Source: Candidatus Apopatosoma intestinale | GTDB lineage: Bacteria > Bacillota > Clostridia > Oscillospirales > CAG-272 | Length of the DNA stretch: 7,595 nt | Reading direction: 5' to 3' | NCBI GenBank assembly: GCA_018064545.1 | Contig: JAGHUY010000073.1 | Coordinates: 1-7,595 of the forward strand | Shown: piece by piece, positions 5,546 through 7,595 of the stretch | Numbering within the stretch: the first letter of the stretch is position 1 | Layout: each line of letters starts with the position of its first letter | Made by a program: the position numbers and the translations under genes | The notes under the pieces: generated by a model | What the model was told of the DNA's origin: nothing | Seen by the model: only the letters and a program-made list of their open reading frames with translations | The model's database searches: none

Positions 5546-7511
5546 AACCGTTCTGAGTCTGGCCGAACAAAATCCGGAAGCGGATATTTGCACCGTGGGG
5601 GAACTGATCCACAACGCAGATGCGCTGTCACGATTGAAAGAACGGGGCGTTCGCGTGATCGACGTGCAGGAGATCGACACCATTCTCGGAAGTAAGCAAA
5701 AACCCGTGATCTTCGTCATCCGTGCCCACGGGATCGAAGAATCCATCTTTCGCCGCCTGACGGAAGCCGCGGCTTCCGACCCCGACGTGCGCGTCGTGGA
5801 CTGCACGTGTCCCTACGTCAAAAAAATCCATGCTCTCGCCGATGATAATACAGCGGACGGGATGACGGCGGCCGCCGTTTTCGGGGATCGGAATCATCCG
5901 GAGGTCCGGGGAATCGCCAGCCATATCCGTTGTCCCTATATTCTCTTTTCTTCTTTGGAAGAGCTGATGGCGCCCGAACACATCGCTTTTCTTCAAAAAT
6001 ATTCCGATAAAAAGTTGATTTTGTTGGCACAAACGACCCAAAATTCCGAAGAATATAAAAAATGTCAAAAATTTATCGAAAAATACTGTACAAACTCATT
6101 TGTTTTTGATACAATATGTAAAGTGACTGCCGAGAGACAAAAAGAAATGGCCTCTTTGGCTCGTTCCTGTGACGTTGTTTTCGTTTGCGGAAGCGAAAAC
6201 AGCGCCAATACGAGAAAACTTTATGAGATCGGCAAACAGAACTGCGAACGTACATACCTCATACGCGGTGCAGCCGACATTCCGCCTGACATTGTGCAAC
6301 CTTCCGACAGGATCGGAATTGCAGCCGGAGCAAGTACGCCCGGATATATTATTAAGGAGGTAGAAAACACCATGAGCGAACAAAACAATTTCGCGCAGCT
6401 TCTTGATGAATCTTTCAAAACTTTAAATACAGGAGATACCGTCACCGGTACTGTTACTTCGGTTTCCGTAACCGAAGTACAGGTGGATATTGGTTGCAAG
6501 GTTACAGGCATTCTGACCCTTGCCAATGTCACGGACGACCCGCAGGCCAAACTGGAAGACCTGTTCCACGTCGGCGATACGGTTGAAGCTGTTGCAGTCC
6601 GTGTCAGTGATCTGGACGGCATCGCTACCCTGTCGAAGAAGAAAGTAGACGCCAAGAACAACTGGAATCAGATCGTAAAAGCCTGTGAAGAAGGCACCGT
6701 TCTGGAAGGAAAAGTCGTGGAAGCCGTCAACGGCGGCGTGATCATCTCTGCTCTTTCGCAGAAGATCTTCGTACCGGCATCCCAGTCCGGCGTACCGATG
6801 GGCGGCGATCTCTCCGCACTGGTCGGCACCATTCAGAAATTCAAAATTCTGGAAATCAAAGAGGAACGTCGTCGTGCCGTCGGTTCCATCCGCGCGATCA
6901 TCAGAGAGGAACGCAAGGCACAGAAAGAGGCTTTCTGGTCTTCTATCGAGATCGGCAAGCACTATCAGGGTACCGTTAAGAGCCTGACCACCTACGGTGC
7001 TTTCGTTGACTTGGGCGGCGTGGACGGCATGGTTCACAATTCCGAACTCTCCTGGACCAGAATTTCCAACCCGAAGGAAGTGGTTTCCATCGGCGACGTG
7101 ATCGACGTTTACGTAAAAGCTTTTGACGCTGAAAAAGGCAGAATTTCTCTCGGCTACAAGACCGAAGAATCCAATCCTTGGACTCTGTTCACCGCAAAGT
7201 ACGCCGTGGACGACGTCGCTTCCGTTACGATCGTCAGCATGACGCCTTTCGGTGCCTTTGCTCAGATCATCCCCGGTGTAGACGGTCTGATCCACATCTC
7301 TCAGATCGCCGATAAGAAACTGGCTCATCCGTCCGACGTTCTGCAAAAAGGACAGGTCGTTGACGCCAAGATCATCGACATCAACGAGGAATCCCACAAC
7401 GTCAGCCTCTCCATCCGCGCTCTGATCGAAAAGGAAGAAGAGACCGCCGAGGAAGCAGAGACCGCCACGGAAGAAGTCGCGGAAGAGACCACCGAAGAAA
7501 CCGCCGAATAA
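5487..7511 (+). CDS. ispH: IspH (HMBPP reductase) fused to a four-domain ribosomal protein S1-like protein
   Basis: A 674-residue fusion. Residues 1-290 are 4-hydroxy-3-methylbut-2-enyl diphosphate reductase, the last MEP-pathway step, making IPP and DMAPP on a 4Fe-4S cluster. Cluster ligands are Cys12 (AGFCFGVKRA), Cys108 (DCTCPYV) and Cys211 (DTICKV). Substrate residues of the Escherichia coli enzyme have counterparts: His42, His81 (RAHG), His137 and Glu139 (NHPEV), the QTT at 182-184, Ser239 and Asn241, and Ser283. Residues 296-674 hold four S1 RNA-binding domains (about 314-385, 403-472, 489-557, 575-645). The third and fourth are the most regular (YGAFVDLGGVDGMVHNSEL; FGAFAQIIPGVDGLIHISQI); the second is the divergent FVPASQ type seen as domain 2 of S1. 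An acidic Glu/Thr/Ala tail (649-674) ends the protein. The start at 5487 has AAAGGAG (5475-5481) 5 bases upstream and gives the standard IspH N-terminus; an in-frame ATG at 5391 would add unrelated residues. This fusion is known in Clostridia. Confidence 0.95.
   Translation: MSITVAKYAGFCFGVKRAYETVLSLAEQNPEADICTVGELIHNADALSRLKERGVRVIDVQEIDTILGSKQKPVIFVIRAHGIEESIFRRLTEAAASDPDVRVVDCTCPYVKKIHALADDNTADGMTAAAVFGDRNHPEVRGIASHIRCPYILFSSLEELMAPEHIAFLQKYSDKKLILLAQTTQNSEEYKKCQKFIEKYCTNSFVFDTICKVTAERQKEMASLARSCDVVFVCGSENSANTRKLYEIGKQNCERTYLIRGAADIPPDIVQPSDRIGIAAGASTPGYIIKEVENTMSEQNNFAQLLDESFKTLNTGDTVTGTVTSVSVTEVQVDIGCKVTGILTLANVTDDPQAKLEDLFHVGDTVEAVAVRVSDLDGIATLSKKKVDAKNNWNQIVKACEEGTVLEGKVVEAVNGGVIISALSQKIFVPASQSGVPMGGDLSALVGTIQKFKILEIKEERRRAVGSIRAIIREERKAQKEAFWSSIEIGKHYQGTVKSLTTYGAFVDLGGVDGMVHNSELSWTRISNPKEVVSIGDVIDVYVKAFDAEKGRISLGYKTEESNPWTLFTAKYAVDDVASVTIVSMTPFGAFAQIIPGVDGLIHISQIADKKLAHPSDVLQKGQVVDAKIIDINEESHNVSLSIRALIEKEEETAEEAETATEEVAEETTEETAE
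6087..6115 (+). promoter_or_regulatory. Candidate internal promoter inside ispH
   Basis: TGTACA (6087-6092, four of six matches to TTGACA) lies 17 bases before TACAAT (6110-6115, five of six), and the -10 is preceded by TG plus one base (6107-6109), an extended -10. The stretch 6040-6125 is clearly richer in A and T than the surrounding gene. A transcript from here would start near 6122, run through the end of ispH and carry the internal S1 start at 6372. Only sequence resemblance supports this. Confidence 0.3.
6354..6374 (+). promoter_or_regulatory. Internal Shine-Dalgarno and ATG at the IspH/S1 join
   Basis: AAGGAGGT (6354-6361), complementary to eight bases of the 16S rRNA tail, stands 10 bases before an in-frame ATG (6372-6374). 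This ATG is codon 296 of the fusion and falls exactly between the end of IspH (TPGYIIKEVENT) and the start of the S1 part (MSEQNNFAQLL). Initiation here would give a 379-residue S1-only protein ending at the same stop, 7511. It is one of the best ribosome binding sites in the window. The matching bases also encode Ile-Lys-Glu-Val, common at the IspH end, so coincidence is not excluded. Confidence 0.5.
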
Positions 7512-7526
7512 TTCTCCAATCAAAGC

Positions 7527-7557
7527 AAAAACCGCAGATGAAAGTCTGCGGTTTTTT
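7527..7557 (+). terminator. Rho-independent terminator of the operon
   Basis: Starting 15 bases after the ispH-S1 stop, ACCGCAGA (7531-7538) pairs perfectly with TCTGCGGT (7545-7552) around the six-base loop TGAAAG, followed by a run of T residues (7552-7557). Flanking A residues (7527-7531) extend the pairing and give the opposite strand a matching T-run, so it could also stop a convergent transcript from the right. The remaining bases to 7595 are AT-rich and show no gene. Confidence 0.92.
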
Positions 7558-7595
7558 AATTATACAATTTTTTGAAATATAGCACTGGCCAGTAG

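Noticed and set aside
6423..7523. A 366-codon open frame on the minus strand opposite the S1 repeats
   Set aside because: Its Phe/Gly/Asp-rich translation mirrors the Glu/Lys/Val-rich S1 codons, and the sense strand has clear S1 domains.

Overview
The window looks like chromosomal DNA from a Clostridia-class Firmicute, probably an Oscillospirales/Ruminococcaceae-type gut anaerobe. Three things point that way: strong AGGAGG-type ribosome binding sites, sigma-A promoters of the Gram-positive kind, and the gene string HI0933-type flavoprotein, cmk, plsC, ispH fused to ribosomal-S1 repeats, which is characteristic of Clostridia. Base composition looks close to 50% GC by eye. I see no mobile element, CRISPR array, RNA gene or sign of foreign DNA. 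Most of the window is an ordinary housekeeping operon, and I did not find an undescribed system in it.

Layout. Positions 1-812 (minus strand) hold most of a DMT/EamA-type membrane transporter whose 3' end lies off the left edge. A divergent intergenic region (813-1015) carries two well-formed promoters facing away from each other. From 1016 to 7511 five plus-strand genes run tightly packed: an ABC-F ATPase of the YdiF type (1016-2944), a BaiN/RdsA (HI0933) flavoprotein (2960-4198), cytidylate kinase (4212-4874), a 1-acyl-glycerol-3-phosphate acyltransferase (from 4871) and an IspH-S1 fusion (5487-7511). The string closes with a rho-independent terminator at 7527-7557, which could work in both directions.

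How the genes relate. All five plus-strand genes can be read from the promoter at 957-986. Gaps are 15, 13 and -4 bases, and the acyltransferase-ispH junction was probably another 4-base ATGA overlap before a frame disturbance. The products belong to central functions (ribosome rescue or protection, flavin-dependent redox chemistry, CMP/dCMP phosphorylation, phospholipid synthesis, isoprenoid synthesis, RNA binding at the ribosome). They form a conserved growth-linked operon, not one pathway.

Points deserving a second look: (1) the acyltransferase reading frame appears to have lost one base near 5395-5440, so its normal C-terminus lies in another frame and ends exactly at the ispH start; (2) the ispH-S1 fusion carries a near-perfect Shine-Dalgarno and ATG exactly at the join (6354-6374), and lysine codon usage changes there, suggesting S1 may also be made alone; (3) a possible extended -10 promoter lies inside ispH at 6087-6115; (4) a repeated TTCGGAAA element surrounds the operon promoter.
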